A stretch of DNA of 64,000 nucleotides from Actinomadura cremea (GTDB lineage Bacteria; Actinomycetota; Actinomycetes; Streptosporangiales; Streptosporangiaceae), in assembly GCF_014648495.1 (NCBI RefSeq), contig NZ_BMRF01000004.1, positions 248,001-312,000 on the forward strand. The letters are read 5' to 3'. The notes below the pieces were generated by a model. The model was not told the DNA's origin and did no database searches. It saw only the letters and a program-made list of their open reading frames with translations. This document shows, piece by piece, positions 17,809-27,063 of this stretch (the first letter of the stretch is position 1; every line of letters begins with the position of its first letter). Both the position numbers and the translations under genes were made by a program.

Positions 17809-18570
17809 TCAGCCGACGCGCTCGCCGAGGAAGGACGCGAAGCCGTCGTGCAGGCGGTCCAGGCCGAACTCGAAGAGCTGCTCGTAGGAGAAGTCGAAGG
17901 TGTCGGCGTCGAGCACGGCCATGGTCGGGAACCGGCCGCTGAGCATTACCCGCTCCAGGGTCGGCGCCTGCGCCTCCCAGAACTCCTCGCTGGTGACGCC
18001 GGTCCGCGCCACGGTACGGCGCTCGTTGATGTAGCTGCGCGCGATGCCGGAGACGAAGTCGCTCTGCACGCCGATCATCATCATCGCCGTCCGGTCGGCG
18101 ATGCCCCGGGGGCGGAGCAGGCTGAAGAGGGCGTCGAGTCCGGCCACCGTGTTGGGGCCGAGGGTCGGACGGCTCTGGTCCACGAACGGGTACCAGGAGT
18201 GGTCCATGCACATCCGCCAGTGGCGGTCGGCGTCGGCCTTCAGGATCTCCCGCCAGCCGAACTCCGCCTCCGCCTCGAGGTCCGGCCCCTCGACGACGCG
18301 GTCGAGCATGAGGTCGAGGAGTTCGCCCTTGCCCGGGACGTAGCGGTAGAGCGACATCGTGCCGACGCCGAGGCGGGTCGCGATGGACCGCATGGTGAGC
18401 GCGTCGAGGCCCTCGGTCCGCGCGAGCTCGTCGGCGGTCTCCACGGCGGCGGTGACGATCGCGTCGAGGGTGAGCGTGGGCGGGCGCCCGCGGGCCGGCC
18501 TGGTCCCGTCGTCCCACAGCAGCTCCAGGCTGCGCCGGGGGTCGCGGTGGTCGCCGTGCGCCGTCGTCAT
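17809..18570 (-). CDS. TetR-family regulator (TetR_C_1 type)
   Basis: 253 aa. A Gly/Arg/Pro-rich lead is followed by the DNA-binding helix-turn-helix at residues ~60-85 ([20 protein letters not shown]) and a C-terminal drug-binding-type domain. Start ATG at 18570 is chosen over an upstream in-frame option because similarity starts there. It is divergent from the DrrA/DrrB-like exporter, so it likely represses that operon (inference); a palindrome lies next to the exporter start. Confidence 0.88.
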   Translation of the reverse strand: MTTAHGDHRDPRRSLELLWDDGTRPARGRPPTLTLDAIVTAAVETADELARTEGLDALTMRSIATRLGVGTMSLYRYVPGKGELLDLMLDRVVEGPDLEAEAEFGWREILKADADRHWRMCMDHSWYPFVDQSRPTLGPNTVAGLDALFSLLRPRGIADRTAMMMIGVQSDFVSGIARSYINERRTVARTGVTSEEFWEAQAPTLERVMLSGRFPTMAVLDADTFDFSYEQLFEFGLDRLHDGFASFLGERVG

Positions 18571-18693
18571 CGTTCGTCCTGCTCTTCCCGTGTCCGGTGG
18601 TGCGGATTCCGACGCTATACCGCCCGCCCGTCCGCGCCGCACGCGCGATCCCGTTGCGCCCCGACCGACTTCGAGTATGCTGTACGCGAATTA

Positions 18694-18708
18694 GCGTATG
18701 TCATACGC
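18694..18708. promoter_or_regulatory. Palindromic operator in front of the ABC exporter
   Basis: Inverted repeat GCGTAT-GTC-ATACGC, 21 bp upstream of the exporter start. A related imperfect copy (GTATGCTGTACGC) lies at 18675-18687. AT-rich bases here stand out from the surrounding sequence and fit a promoter region overlapped by a TetR site. The divergent TetR gene is the obvious ligand (inference). Confidence 0.6.
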
Positions 18709-18729
18709 GAAGTACGGGCGGGAGACGAC

Positions 18730-19767
18730 ATGCCGGACAACGCGATCCTCTGCGAGGGGGTCCGCAAGCACTACGGAGAGAAACGCGCGCTCGACGGCTT
18801 CGACCTCACGGTGCCCGCGGGCACCGTCTACGGCCTGCTGGGGCCGAACGGGGCGGGCAAGACCACCGCCGTGCGCATCCTGGCCACGCTCATCCGGCCG
18901 GACGGCGGACGGGCGGAGGTCGCCGGTGTCGACGTCGCCGCGCGCCCCCGGCAGGTGCGCCGCCGGATCGGGCTGGCCGGGCAGCACGCCGCCCTCGACG
19001 AGGTCCTGACGGGACGGCAGAACCTGCGCATGTTCGGGCGCCTGTTCCACCTGGGGCGCAAGCGGGCGGCGCGGCGGGCCGACGAGCTGCTGGAGCGGTT
19101 CGACCTGGTCGAGGCCGCCGACAAGGGGATCAAGGAGTACAGCGGGGGCATGCGCCGCCGCCTCGACCTCGCCGCCGCGATGATCCTCGCGCCGGACGTC
19201 CTGTTCCTCGACGAGCCGACCACCGGGCTCGACCCGCGCGGCCGCAACGAGGTCTGGCACTCGGTCCGGTCGCTGGTCGAGCAGGGCACGACCGTCCTGC
19301 TCACGACGCAGTACCTGGACGAGGCCGACCAGCTCGCCGGGCGCATCGCCGTCCTCGACCGGGGCCGGGTCATCGCCGACGACACCCCGGACGGGCTGAA
19401 GCGGCTGGTCGGCGCCGACCGGATCGAGGTCGTGGTGCGCGATTCCGCGGCCCTGCCCGCGACGGCGGACGTCATCGCCCGCGTCACCGCCGCCGAGCCG
19501 CGGATCGACGCGGCGGTGGCACGGGTCCACGCGCCGGTCACCGACGGGGTCGCCGCGCTGACCGAGATCGCCCGCACCCTGCAGGACGACGGCGTCGCCG
19601 TGGCGGACATCGGCCTGCGCCGCCCGACGCTGGACGAGGTGTTCCTGCGGCTCACGGGACACCGGGCCGCCGACGAGACCGACGAGACCGACGAGACCGA
19701 CGAGACCGACGGGGCCCCCGCCGAAACCTCCGGCGAGAGCGCGACCAAGGAAGGGGCGCGGGCGTGA
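18730..19767 (+). CDS. Daunorubicin-resistance (DrrA)-type ABC exporter ATPase
   Basis: 345 aa. Walker [10 protein letters not shown] near residue 40, ABC signature [12 protein letters not shown] near 138, Walker [14 protein letters not shown] near 158, and the DrrA-type C-terminal extension (~225-315). GGGAG ribosome site ahead of the ATG. The last ~30 residues are an Asp/Glu/Thr-rich tail built from a 9-bp tandem repeat. The stop overlaps the permease start (GTGA). Family role: drug or lipid export driven by ATP; substrate unknown. Confidence 0.92.
   Translation: MPDNAILCEGVRKHYGEKRALDGFDLTVPAGTVYGLLGPNGAGKTTAVRILATLIRPDGGRAEVAGVDVAARPRQVRRRIGLAGQHAALDEVLTGRQNLRMFGRLFHLGRKRAARRADELLERFDLVEAADKGIKEYSGGMRRRLDLAAAMILAPDVLFLDEPTTGLDPRGRNEVWHSVRSLVEQGTTVLLTTQYLDEADQLAGRIAVLDRGRVIADDTPDGLKRLVGADRIEVVVRDSAALPATADVIARVTAAEPRIDAAVARVHAPVTDGVAALTEIARTLQDDGVAVADIGLRRPTLDEVFLRLTGHRAADETDETDETDETDGAPAETSGESATKEGARA
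19672..19707 (+). repeat. 9-bp tandem repeat (GACGAGACC x4) inside the exporter ATPase gene
   Basis: Four perfect copies in frame, encoding repeated D-E-T, followed by a degenerate copy. A likely site of length variation; it falls in the non-conserved C-terminal tail, so copy changes would keep the frame. Confidence 0.9.
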
Positions 19768-20591
19768 GCGTCCAGGACGACATGGCCGAGGAGACCCTCG
19801 GCGAGCGGCTCCGCTGGGCCTTCGTCGACTGCTGGACGATCGTCCTGCGGGGCCTGACCCACTACGTCCGGCAGCCGAGCAACATCGCCTGGCAGCTGGG
19901 CTTCCCCATCGTCTCGGTGCTGCTGTTCGGGTACGTCTTCGGCAGCGCGATGTCGGTGCCGGGCGGGGGCGACTACCGCGAGTTCCTGATGCCCGGCATG
20001 TTCGGGATGACGATGGCGATGGGGTTCATGAACACCGCCTACGCCGTCGTCTACGAGAACACCCGCGGGGTGACCGACCGGTTCCGGTCGATGCCGATGG
20101 CGCCGTCCGCCGTCGTCACCGGGCGCGGCGTCGGCGACCTGATCGGCGCGTCCCTGGACCTGCTCGTCCTGCTCCTGACGGCCCTGGTGATCGGCTGGCG
20201 CACGGACGGCGGGCCGCTCGCCACCCTCGGCGCCTTCGGCCTGTTCCTGCTGCTGCGCTTCGGGCTGATCTGGATCGGCATCCTGCTGGGGCTCCTGATC
20301 CCGAACGAGGAGGCCGCCGGCAGCCTGTTCGCGGTGGCGTTCCCGTTCGCGATGATCTCCAGCGCGTTCGTCGCGCCGTCGCTGATGCCGGACTGGCTGG
20401 GCACGATCGCGATGTGGAACCCGGTCTCCTCGACGGTGACCGCGGCCCGCGAGCTGTTCGGCAACCCGGCCGCGGTCGGCGACACCTGGATCGAGCAGAA
20501 CGCCCTGCTCATGGCGATCGTCTGGCCGATCGTCATCACGGCGGTCTTCCTGCCGCTGGCCGTCCGCCGCTACCAGAACCTGAGCCGTTAG
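19764..20591 (+). CDS. ABC-2 type permease (DrrB-like)
   Basis: 275 aa, six hydrophobic segments, with the conserved ABC-2 permease features: N-terminal R-Q-P-S-N-I-A-W-Q coupling segment, P-G-x-F-G-M-T after the first loop, and the late L-x-P-D-W-L-x-x-x-x-x-W-N-P-V segment. GTG start at 19764 overlaps the ATPase stop. It forms the membrane part of the exporter with the preceding ATPase. Confidence 0.9.
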   Translation: MSVQDDMAEETLGERLRWAFVDCWTIVLRGLTHYVRQPSNIAWQLGFPIVSVLLFGYVFGSAMSVPGGGDYREFLMPGMFGMTMAMGFMNTAYAVVYENTRGVTDRFRSMPMAPSAVVTGRGVGDLIGASLDLLVLLLTALVIGWRTDGGPLATLGAFGLFLLLRFGLIWIGILLGLLIPNEEAAGSLFAVAFPFAMISSAFVAPSLMPDWLGTIAMWNPVSSTVTAARELFGNPAAVGDTWIEQNALLMAIVWPIVITAVFLPLAVRRYQNLSR

Positions 20592-20676
20592 GAGGGAGGG
20601 CGCCGCGCGGCCGAAGGCGGCGAGCGCGGGGTCCCCGTCCGAGCGGGGATCGTTCCGCACGAGGATCAGGCGGCCC

Positions 20677-20982
20677 CTACCCGGCGCCGGGCCCGTGCGC
20701 TCCGGAAGCCCGGTGGGAGGCGTGCCGGGCGGCGCCCATGGCCGCCGTGCGGACGGCCGGTCCGAGCCGGGCGATGTTCGCGCGCGAGCTGTGCACCACG
20801 ACGGAGATCGCCGCGAGCGCGTGGCTCCGGTCGGCGGACAGCACGGGCGCGGCGACGGAGACGGTGCCGAGCGAGAACTCCTGCACGGCGACGGCGAAGC
20901 CCCGCTCCCGCGTCCGGGCGAGCGCGCGGCGCAGCAGTTCCGGTGAGGTGAGGGTGTGCGGGGTGTAGCTCGGCGTCGCCGC
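20677..20982 (-). pseudogene. IclR-family regulator, C-terminal remnant
   Basis: About 100 codons ending in a TAG at 20677. The peptide matches the end of IclR ligand domains: Y-T-P-H-T near the break, an L-x-R-x-R-E-R-G-F-A-V segment, E-F-S-L-G-T-V-S-V-A-A-P-V, and a final R-L-G-P-A-V-R-x-A-A. The helix-turn-helix half is absent. Similarity stops at about 20970-20982, where the truncated MFS gene on the other strand begins. Confidence 0.7.
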
Positions 20983-21925
20983 GCCGGTGCTGCTGATCGT
21001 GCTGCGCGTCGTGCAGGGCCTGGCCGTGGGCGGCGAGTGGGGCGGCGCGATGCTGGTCGGCCTCGAGCACGCCCCCGAGAGCAGGCGCGGTTTCGCCGCC
21101 AGCTTCGCCAACATGGGCGCGCCCGCGGGCGCGACGCTCGCCACGCTCGCCGTCAGCGCCTGCACCCTGCTCCCCGAGGACCAGTTCCTGTCGTGGGGCT
21201 GGCGGATCCCGTTCCTCCTGAGCGTCGCGCTCGTCAGCGTCGGGCTGGTGATCCGGCTCAAGGTCGCCGAGACGCCGCTCTTCCAGCAGTTGCAGTACGC
21301 GGCCGAGACCCGGAAGATCCCGCTGGTCGAGGTGCTCACGAAGCACCCGAGGAACCTGGCTCTGGGCATCCTCGCCGGGACGAGCGTCTACACCCTCGCC
21401 GGGATCGTGACGGTGTGGGCGGTGTCCCACGCCGTCGACGCCGGGGCGGACAAGACCGGCGTGCTCAACGCCAAGGCCGCGGCCGCCGCCGTCATGATCC
21501 CGGTCGTGATCGTCAGCGCCCGGCTCAGCGACCGCGTGGGGCGCCGTCCGGTGATGCTCGCCGGCATGGCCATGGCGGCGCTGGCGGCCTTCCCGATCCT
21601 GTGGCTGGCCGACACCGGCACCGTGTGGGGCTTCGCCGGCGCCGTCGTCCTGGGCCAGGCGCTCCAGGGCGTGATCTTCGGCCCGTTCGGTGCCTTCACC
21701 GCCGAGCTCTTCCCGACCCGCATGCGCTACACCGGCGCCTCGCTGACCTACCAGAGCGCCTCCACCGTCGGCGCCGGCTTCACCCCGGCCATCGCGGCGG
21801 CGCTCGTCGTCGGCGGCGGCCTGCCGCTCCTCGGCGGCATCTGGGTCCTCGCCTTCGCCGTCGCCGGGGGCGCGCTCCTCATCACGCGGGAGGGCCGCAC
21901 CCGCGACCTGGCCATGATGAAGTGA
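20969..21925 (+). pseudogene. Metabolite:H+ symporter (MFS) lacking its N-terminal part
   Basis: The frame opens right after an in-frame TAG at 20966 and begins mid-protein at A-A-P-V-L-L-I-V-L-R-V-V-Q-G followed by G-G-E-W-G-G-A, which normally lies around residue 110-130 of this family; the first ~4 membrane helices are missing. The rest looks intact to the stop at 21925, including the second-half D-R-V-G-R-R-P motif and the E-L-F-P-T-R-x-R-Y segment. A GTG at 20987 could start a shortened protein, but transport function is unlikely. It meets the IclR remnant head-to-head. Confidence 0.75.
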
Positions 21926-21949
21926 CGCCCCGCGCGGCGGGCGGAGCGG

Positions 21950-22462
21950 TCAGCGGACGAGCTCGTCCGCGAGCAGGTCCATCAGCAGGCCGTCGTGCCA
22001 GGTGCCGTCCGCGCCGCGCTCGTACTGCCGCATGACGCCGACCGGCCGGAAGCCGACCTTCTCGTAGCAGCGGATGGCCGGGGCGTTGTCGGCGGCCGGG
22101 TCGATGGTGAGCCGGTGGAAGCCGTGGTCGTCGACGAGGTGCCGGGCCATCGTGCGGACGGTGTCGGTGCCGAGGCCGCCGCCGTGCACGGCGGGGTCGA
22201 GGAACAGGTCGATGCCCGCGTGCCGGTACTCCGGCTCGTTCTCCGCGTGCCACTGGACCATGCCGACGATCCGGTCGTCCCGCAGGACGGTGTAGGACGT
22301 GATCTCGGGGTCGCCGAGGTCGTCGCGGACCTCGGCCTCGAGGTCGTCCCCGCCCCTCCACCGCGCCCGCACCTCCGGCGTCGCCCGGATGGCGGCCAGC
22401 GCGGGGACGTCGGCGGGGTCGGTGGCGCGCAGGACCACGGTGGCGCCGCGAAGCACAGTCAT
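21950..22462 (-). CDS. GNAT acetyltransferase (AAC(6')-like)
   Basis: 170 aa single GNAT domain. Acetyl-CoA site G-G-G-L-G-T-D-T-V near residue 100, preceded by I-D-L-F-L-D-P; then D-P-A-x-D-N-x-x-A-I-R-C-Y-E-K-V-G-F, the classic C-terminal motif of AAC(6')-type and RimJ-like enzymes. Substrate unknown; similarity to aminoglycoside 6'-acetyltransferases does not prove resistance. Start ATG at 22462. Confidence 0.85.
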   Translation of the reverse strand: MTVLRGATVVLRATDPADVPALAAIRATPEVRARWRGGDDLEAEVRDDLGDPEITSYTVLRDDRIVGMVQWHAENEPEYRHAGIDLFLDPAVHGGGLGTDTVRTMARHLVDDHGFHRLTIDPAADNAPAIRCYEKVGFRPVGVMRQYERGADGTWHDGLLMDLLADELVR

Positions 22463-22626
22463 GATCAAGAACGATACGCGATCTCCCGGTCCGGGACCGG
22501 CGGGCCGGGCGCAGCGCCGCCGGTCCCGCCTGCGCCGGGCGCGGTACGGGCGGTTGCGCCGGACGGGGGACGACCGCGCGGGCACCGGCCTCGCACGATG
22601 ACTCCACCCTTCGGAAGGAGTCGACC

Positions 22627-24081
22627 ATGCGACCCGCACCGTTCGTCCTCACCGCGCTCCTGGTCCCGGCGCTGGCCCTGGCCGGGACGGCCGCGGCCGC
22701 CGTGCCGGGGCACGGCCCCGGACGGCTGTCCGGCCCGAGCCCGTTCGCGGGGTGCGCGCCGGGCGCGATCGACGACAAGATGGCCGCCGGCGCCATCGAG
22801 CCGGCGCTCGCCGCCGACCCGTCGAACCCCCGCCGCCTCGCCGCCGTGTGGCCCCAGGACCACCAGCGCGGCGCCGTCCTCGCCGTCACCGAGGACGGTG
22901 GACGGCACTGGAAGCGGTCCGTCGTGCCCGGCCTCACCCGGTGCTCCGGCGGACGCCACGACTACGTGGACGACCCCAGGGTGACGTTCACCCGCGACGG
23001 CGGGATCGTGGTCACGGGCGGCGTCGCCTTGGACGACTACACCGAGTCCGCGGCCCTGTCGGTCCGCTCCGACGACGGCGGACGGACGTGGACGCGCCCG
23101 GCGGTCGTCGCGCACGAGGCCGATCCCGCGCAGGGCGGCGTCTACGGCAGCGGCGCCGTGCCCGACACCCGCGACCCCGACGTCCTCTACGTGGCGGGGG
23201 CGCGCTTCCCGGCGGAGGCGCGGACGAGCAACACGGGCTGGATCAGCCGCAGCACGGACGGCGGCCGCACCTGGGAGGCGCCCCGCGTGACCGTGGCGTC
23301 CGCGGAGGGGTCGATGGTCACCGGGCACCGCCTGGTCGCGCTGGACGACGGCTCGCTGCTGGACTTCCACACGCACGTCCGGTTCGGCGGCGGGCCGGGA
23401 CTGAGCGACTACACCGTGCAGGTCGTGCGCTCCACCGACGGCGGCGCGACCTGGTCCGCCCCGTGGAAGGTGGGCGACCTGGAGACGAGGATCGAGATCC
23501 GGGACCCCGAGTCGGGCGAGCACGTCTCGCACACCACGAGCATCCTGGCCGACGTCGCCGTCGACCGCCGCACCGGACGGCTGTACGCCGCCTGGCAGGA
23601 CGCGCGGTTCGACGGCGGCGCGTCCGACGGCGTCGCCCTGACCTCGTCCGGCGACGGCGGCCGGACCTGGTCGGCGCCGGTCAGGGTGAACCGGACGCCC
23701 ACGACCGTGCCGGCGCCGAACCGGCAGACGTTCACCGTGTCCCTCGCGGTGGGCCGCCGCGGGACCGTCGCCGTCTCCTACTCCGACTTCCGCCACAACG
23801 ACGCCGCGGCCCCGCTGCGCACCGACCGCTGGCTGGCGACGTGCCGCCCGACCCGGACGGCGTCCTGCGCGGACGGGACGGCGCGGTGGCGCGAGACGCG
23901 GCTGACCGCGACGTCCTTCGACATGCGCCGGGCCCCGCGCATCCCCGACGAGGCCAGCCCGCGCGGGTACTTCCTCGGTGAGCAGGCGGGCCTCGTCGCC
24001 GCGGGCTCCGCGTTCGTCGGCGCGTGGGCCGAGCCGGACGCGCCGGGCCGCGCCGCCGCGTTCGTCCGGACGGTGCGGTAG
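22627..24081 (+). CDS. Secreted BNR/Asp-box beta-propeller protein (sialidase-like)
   Basis: 484 aa. Signal peptide (residues 1-~25, hydrophobic core then A-x-A-A-A). At least five Asp-box repeats are visible (T-E-D-G-G-R-H-W, S-D-D-G-G-R-T-W, S-T-D-G-G-R-T-W, S-T-D-G-G-A-T-W, S-G-D-G-G-R-T-W), the hallmark of sialidase-type propellers. The Arg triad of true sialidases was not established, so it may be a non-enzymatic or other glycan-acting propeller. Strong GGAAGGAG ribosome site; stand-alone gene. Confidence 0.82.
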   Translation: MRPAPFVLTALLVPALALAGTAAAAVPGHGPGRLSGPSPFAGCAPGAIDDKMAAGAIEPALAADPSNPRRLAAVWPQDHQRGAVLAVTEDGGRHWKRSVVPGLTRCSGGRHDYVDDPRVTFTRDGGIVVTGGVALDDYTESAALSVRSDDGGRTWTRPAVVAHEADPAQGGVYGSGAVPDTRDPDVLYVAGARFPAEARTSNTGWISRSTDGGRTWEAPRVTVASAEGSMVTGHRLVALDDGSLLDFHTHVRFGGGPGLSDYTVQVVRSTDGGATWSAPWKVGDLETRIEIRDPESGEHVSHTTSILADVAVDRRTGRLYAAWQDARFDGGASDGVALTSSGDGGRTWSAPVRVNRTPTTVPAPNRQTFTVSLAVGRRGTVAVSYSDFRHNDAAAPLRTDRWLATCRPTRTASCADGTARWRETRLTATSFDMRRAPRIPDEASPRGYFLGEQAGLVAAGSAFVGAWAEPDAPGRAAAFVRTVR

Positions 24082-24099
24082 CCGCCCGGCCGACCGCCG

Positions 24100-24810
24100 T
24101 CAGGCCGCCCCCGCGTGGGCCCGCGCCGACGCGGAGCGGCGGCCGACGATGGCCGGAGCCTCGCCGACCAGGGCGTCGTCCTTCAGGGCCTCGACCATGA
24201 ACAGCGCGAAGTCCGTCCGGCGGGTGCGGTTGCTCGCCAGGACCGGGTCGCCGACGTGCCGGCTCCACACCGGCAGCCCCTCGCTCGGCCCCTCCTCCAG
24301 GTCGCTGCCCCGGACGACCGTCCAGCGGGTGCCGCTGTCGAAGACGCGCCGGCAGGCCGCGACCTGGTCCCGGACGTCGACGGCGCGCACCAGCCGGCCC
24401 ACCACGCCGAACACCGCGACGGCGGCGCGCAGCCGGAGCGGGTAGCGGTCGAGCCCGTCGCGGGAGATGTGCCAGCCGCACGAGAACACCAGCCGCGCCC
24501 CCGGCGGCGCGTGGTCGAGGACGGCCTGCGCGGTCCCGGTCGAGTACCCGTGGACGCCCCACGGCACGAGGACCGTCAGCACCCCGTCGCACCCGGCGAC
24601 GGCCTTCCGGATCGCCTCGCGGTCGTCGGTGCGTCCGGGGACGATCGTGATGCGGTCCGCGAAGCCGTCCAGCTTGCCGACGCTCTTCTCCCGGCACACG
24701 CCGACCACCTCGTACCCCCGGTCGAGGCAGTGCCGCACCATGTGGCGGCCGAGCTTGCCGGACGCGCCGACGACGCAGACCCGCGTCCGGCGGTCCACCG
24801 CTTCGTCCAT
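24100..24810 (-). CDS. NmrA-like NAD(P)-binding epimerase/reductase
   Basis: 236 aa Rossmann protein. NAD(P) motif VVGASGKLGRH near residue 13 (GxxGxxG), no clear YxxxK catalytic pair, as in NmrA/atypical SDR proteins. Start ATG at 24810. Divergent from a TetR gene, with two matching dyads in the 88-bp gap, so it is probably TetR-controlled. Substrate unknown. Confidence 0.82.
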   Translation of the reverse strand: MDEAVDRRTRVCVVGASGKLGRHMVRHCLDRGYEVVGVCREKSVGKLDGFADRITIVPGRTDDREAIRKAVAGCDGVLTVLVPWGVHGYSTGTAQAVLDHAPPGARLVFSCGWHISRDGLDRYPLRLRAAVAVFGVVGRLVRAVDVRDQVAACRRVFDSGTRWTVVRGSDLEEGPSEGLPVWSRHVGDPVLASNRTRRTDFALFMVEALKDDALVGEAPAIVGRRSASARAHAGAA

Positions 24811-24822
24811 GTCCCACTCTCC

Positions 24823-24866
24823 TTACACTCGTAAGTCGACAATACGATGTCGACTTACACCTGTAA
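24823..24866. promoter_or_regulatory. Paired TetR-type operators TTACAC-N2-GTAA in the divergent promoter
   Basis: Two copies of TTAC-N4-GTAA (24823-24834 and 24855-24866) flank a perfect longer dyad, GTAAGTCGAC (24831-24840) with GTCGACTTAC (24849-24858), spacer 8. The symmetry centre lies between the divergent starts at 24810 and 24899, so one regulator dimer pair could control both genes. Confidence 0.75.
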
Positions 24867-24898
24867 ACAGAAAATCGAGACGAGCGGAGGTGCCGCCT

Positions 24899-25573
24899 GT
24901 GGCCACCGGATCCGGACGGCGCGGCCATCGGCCCGCGCTCACCCGCGAGCGGATCGTCGAGGCGGCGGTGCGCGTCGCCGACGCCGGTGGGGCGACGGCC
25001 GTGAGCATGCGCAACGTCGGCAGGGAGCTGGGCGTGGAGGCGATGTCGCTCTACCACCACATAGCGAACAAGGAGGCGCTCCTCGACGCGCTGGTCGACC
25101 ACGTCTTCGCCGGCATCGCGCTGCCCGAGCCGGACCGGCCGTGGCGGGCGGCCATGCGCGACCGCGCGGCCTCGGCGCGCGCCGTGCTCGGGCGCCACCC
25201 CTGGGCGCTCGGCCTCCTCGACTCGCGGCCGTCGCCGGGCCCGGCGCTGCTGCGGCACCACGACACCGTGCTGGGCTGCCTGCGCCGCGCCGGGTTCTCG
25301 ATCGCGCTCGCCGCGCACGCGTTCTCCGCCATCGACGCCTACGTGTACGGGTTCGTCCTGACCGAGTCGAGCCTGCCGTTCCAGTCCGCGGGCGAGGTCG
25401 AGGACGTCACGGAGGGGATCGTCGCCGCGATGCCCGAGGGCGCGTACCCGTACCTCGCCGAGCTGGCCACCGAGCTCGTGCTCGTCCCCGGCTACTCCTA
25501 CGGCGACGAGTTCGGTTACGGCCTGGACCTCGTCCTCGACGGGCTGCAGGATCGCCTCGCGAAGACGGAGTGA
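24899..25573 (+). CDS. TetR-family regulator (TetR_C_1 type)
   Basis: 224 aa. Helix-turn-helix at residues ~35-57 (V-S-M-R-N-V-G-R-E-L-G-V-E-A-M-S-L-Y-H-H) and C-terminal ligand domain. The GTG at 24899 is chosen because GGAGG lies 8 bp upstream. Divergent from the NmrA-like gene. A short hairpin (CCACCG/CGGTGG, 25574-25593) directly follows the stop and could terminate transcription. Confidence 0.88.
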   Translation: MATGSGRRGHRPALTRERIVEAAVRVADAGGATAVSMRNVGRELGVEAMSLYHHIANKEALLDALVDHVFAGIALPEPDRPWRAAMRDRAASARAVLGRHPWALGLLDSRPSPGPALLRHHDTVLGCLRRAGFSIALAAHAFSAIDAYVYGFVLTESSLPFQSAGEVEDVTEGIVAAMPEGAYPYLAELATELVLVPGYSYGDEFGYGLDLVLDGLQDRLAKTE

Positions 25574-25736
25574 CCACCGGGTCATGTCGGTGGGTGAGAA
25601 TAATCCAATTCTAGTCTACTGCCGAACGACATTCTATGCGAAAGTCGCTAAAGTCATAAGCGGCTAGTTACCGGGGGCGCCGTGGCCCCGCGCCCGGCGC
25701 GTCGGTAGGAGGGCCCCGGATCAGAGGGAGGCGCCA

Positions 25737-26885
25737 GTGCAGACGCGAGCGGCAATCCTGAGGGAACCCCGCACCGACTGGAGTGTGGAGACCATCGAGC
25801 TCGATGATCCCAAGTCGGGTGAGGTCAAGATCAAGCTCACCGCGGCGGGGTTGTGCCACTCCGACGAGCATCTGCGTACCGGGGACATGGTGCTCGACCC
25901 CGAGATCGCGGATCTGATGGGCTGGAGCCAGTTCCCGTGCGTCGGCGGTCACGAGGGCGCCGGCGAGGTCGTCGAGGTCGGTCCCGGCGTCACGTCCCTG
26001 CAGGAGGGCGACCACGTCGTCCTGTCGTTCATCCCGTCCTGCGGGCGGTGCCCGTCGTGCGCCATGGGACGCCAGCACCTGTGCGACTACGGTTCCATCC
26101 TGCTCGGCGGCCGGCAGATCAGCGACAACACGTCCCGGCACCACTCCGCGAAGGGCGAGGACCTCGGGACCATGTGCCTGACCGGCACGTTCGCCCCCTA
26201 CACCGTGGTGAACGAGGCGTCCTGCATCAAGATCGACGACTGGATCCCGCTCGACAAGGCGGCCCTCCTCGGCTGCGGCGTCACCACCGGGTGGGGGTCG
26301 GCCGTCAACGCGGCGAACGTCCGGACGGGGGAGACCGTCGTCGTGATCGGCCTGGGCGGCATCGGGATGAACGCCGTGCAGGGCGCGGCGATGTCGGGCG
26401 CCCGGCACGTCATCGCCGTCGACCCGGTCGCTTGGAAAGGCGAGGCGGCCGTCTCGACCTTCGGCGCCACGCACGCGGCGGCGTCGATGGAGGAGGCCGC
26501 GGCCCTGCTCGCGGAGATGACCTGGGGCGCGAACGCCGACAAGGTGATCCTCACGACGGGCGTCGCCACCGGCGACCTCATCGGGCCGATGATGGGGATG
26601 GTCTCCAAGGGCGGGCGCGGCGTCGTCACGGCGGTCGCACCGATCGTCCAGGAGGACGTCAAGCTCAACCTGTTCGACATGGCGATGCAGCGCAAGGAAC
26701 TGGTCGGCTGCATCTTCGGCAACGCCAACCCGCGCCGCGACATCACGCGCCTGCTGCGCCTGTACGAGGACGGGAAGCTGAAGCTCGACGAGCTGATGAC
26801 CAGCACCTACACGCTCGACGACATCAACCAGGGCTACCAGGACATGCTCGACGGGAAGAACCTCCGCGGCGTGATCATGTACTGA
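25737..26885 (+). CDS. NDMA-dependent (mycothiol-era actinobacterial) alcohol dehydrogenase
   Basis: 382 aa zinc medium-chain dehydrogenase. Catalytic zinc: Cys in GLCHSDEH (~residue 39) and the GGHEGAGEV His; structural zinc: four Cys in C-G-R-C-P-S-C-x6-C (~98-112); NAD motif GLGGIGMNAV (~203). The D-W-S-V-E start and G-R-Q-I-S-D-N-T-S-R segments match the family that keeps NADH bound and is assayed with the artificial acceptor NDMA. Physiological partner is thought to be the mycofactocin redox system (family knowledge), of which no gene is seen here. GTG start with GGGAGG site. The 163-bp upstream gap is clearly AT-richer. Confidence 0.88.
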   Translation: MQTRAAILREPRTDWSVETIELDDPKSGEVKIKLTAAGLCHSDEHLRTGDMVLDPEIADLMGWSQFPCVGGHEGAGEVVEVGPGVTSLQEGDHVVLSFIPSCGRCPSCAMGRQHLCDYGSILLGGRQISDNTSRHHSAKGEDLGTMCLTGTFAPYTVVNEASCIKIDDWIPLDKAALLGCGVTTGWGSAVNAANVRTGETVVVIGLGGIGMNAVQGAAMSGARHVIAVDPVAWKGEAAVSTFGATHAAASMEEAAALLAEMTWGANADKVILTTGVATGDLIGPMMGMVSKGGRGVVTAVAPIVQEDVKLNLFDMAMQRKELVGCIFGNANPRRDITRLLRLYEDGKLKLDELMTSTYTLDDINQGYQDMLDGKNLRGVIMY

Positions 26886-26913
26886 TCCGGCGGCCCGCCG
26901 GACGGCGCTGGAC

Positions 26914-26950
26914 GATCCCCCGACCACCGTTCCCCGGCGGCCGGGGGATC
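26914..26950. terminator. Hairpin candidate downstream of the alcohol dehydrogenase
   Basis: Inverted repeat GATCCCCCG (26914-26922) with CGGGGGATC (26942-26950) enclosing a C-rich loop; lies 28 bp after the stop. The 178-bp gap to the convergent TetR gene holds nothing else clear. Confidence 0.45.
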
Positions 26951-27063
26951 GCCGGTTCCTGCACCGGACGAACGGGCTCCGCCTTCGACCGGCCGCTCGC
27001 GTCGTTCGCCGCTCGGATCACCTTCCCCGCGACGCGAAGGTGACGGCCAGGGCCGTCCGGGCG

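Noticed and set aside
19672-19707. CRISPR-like repeat
   Set aside because: Units are 9 bp, contiguous without spacers and in frame within a gene.
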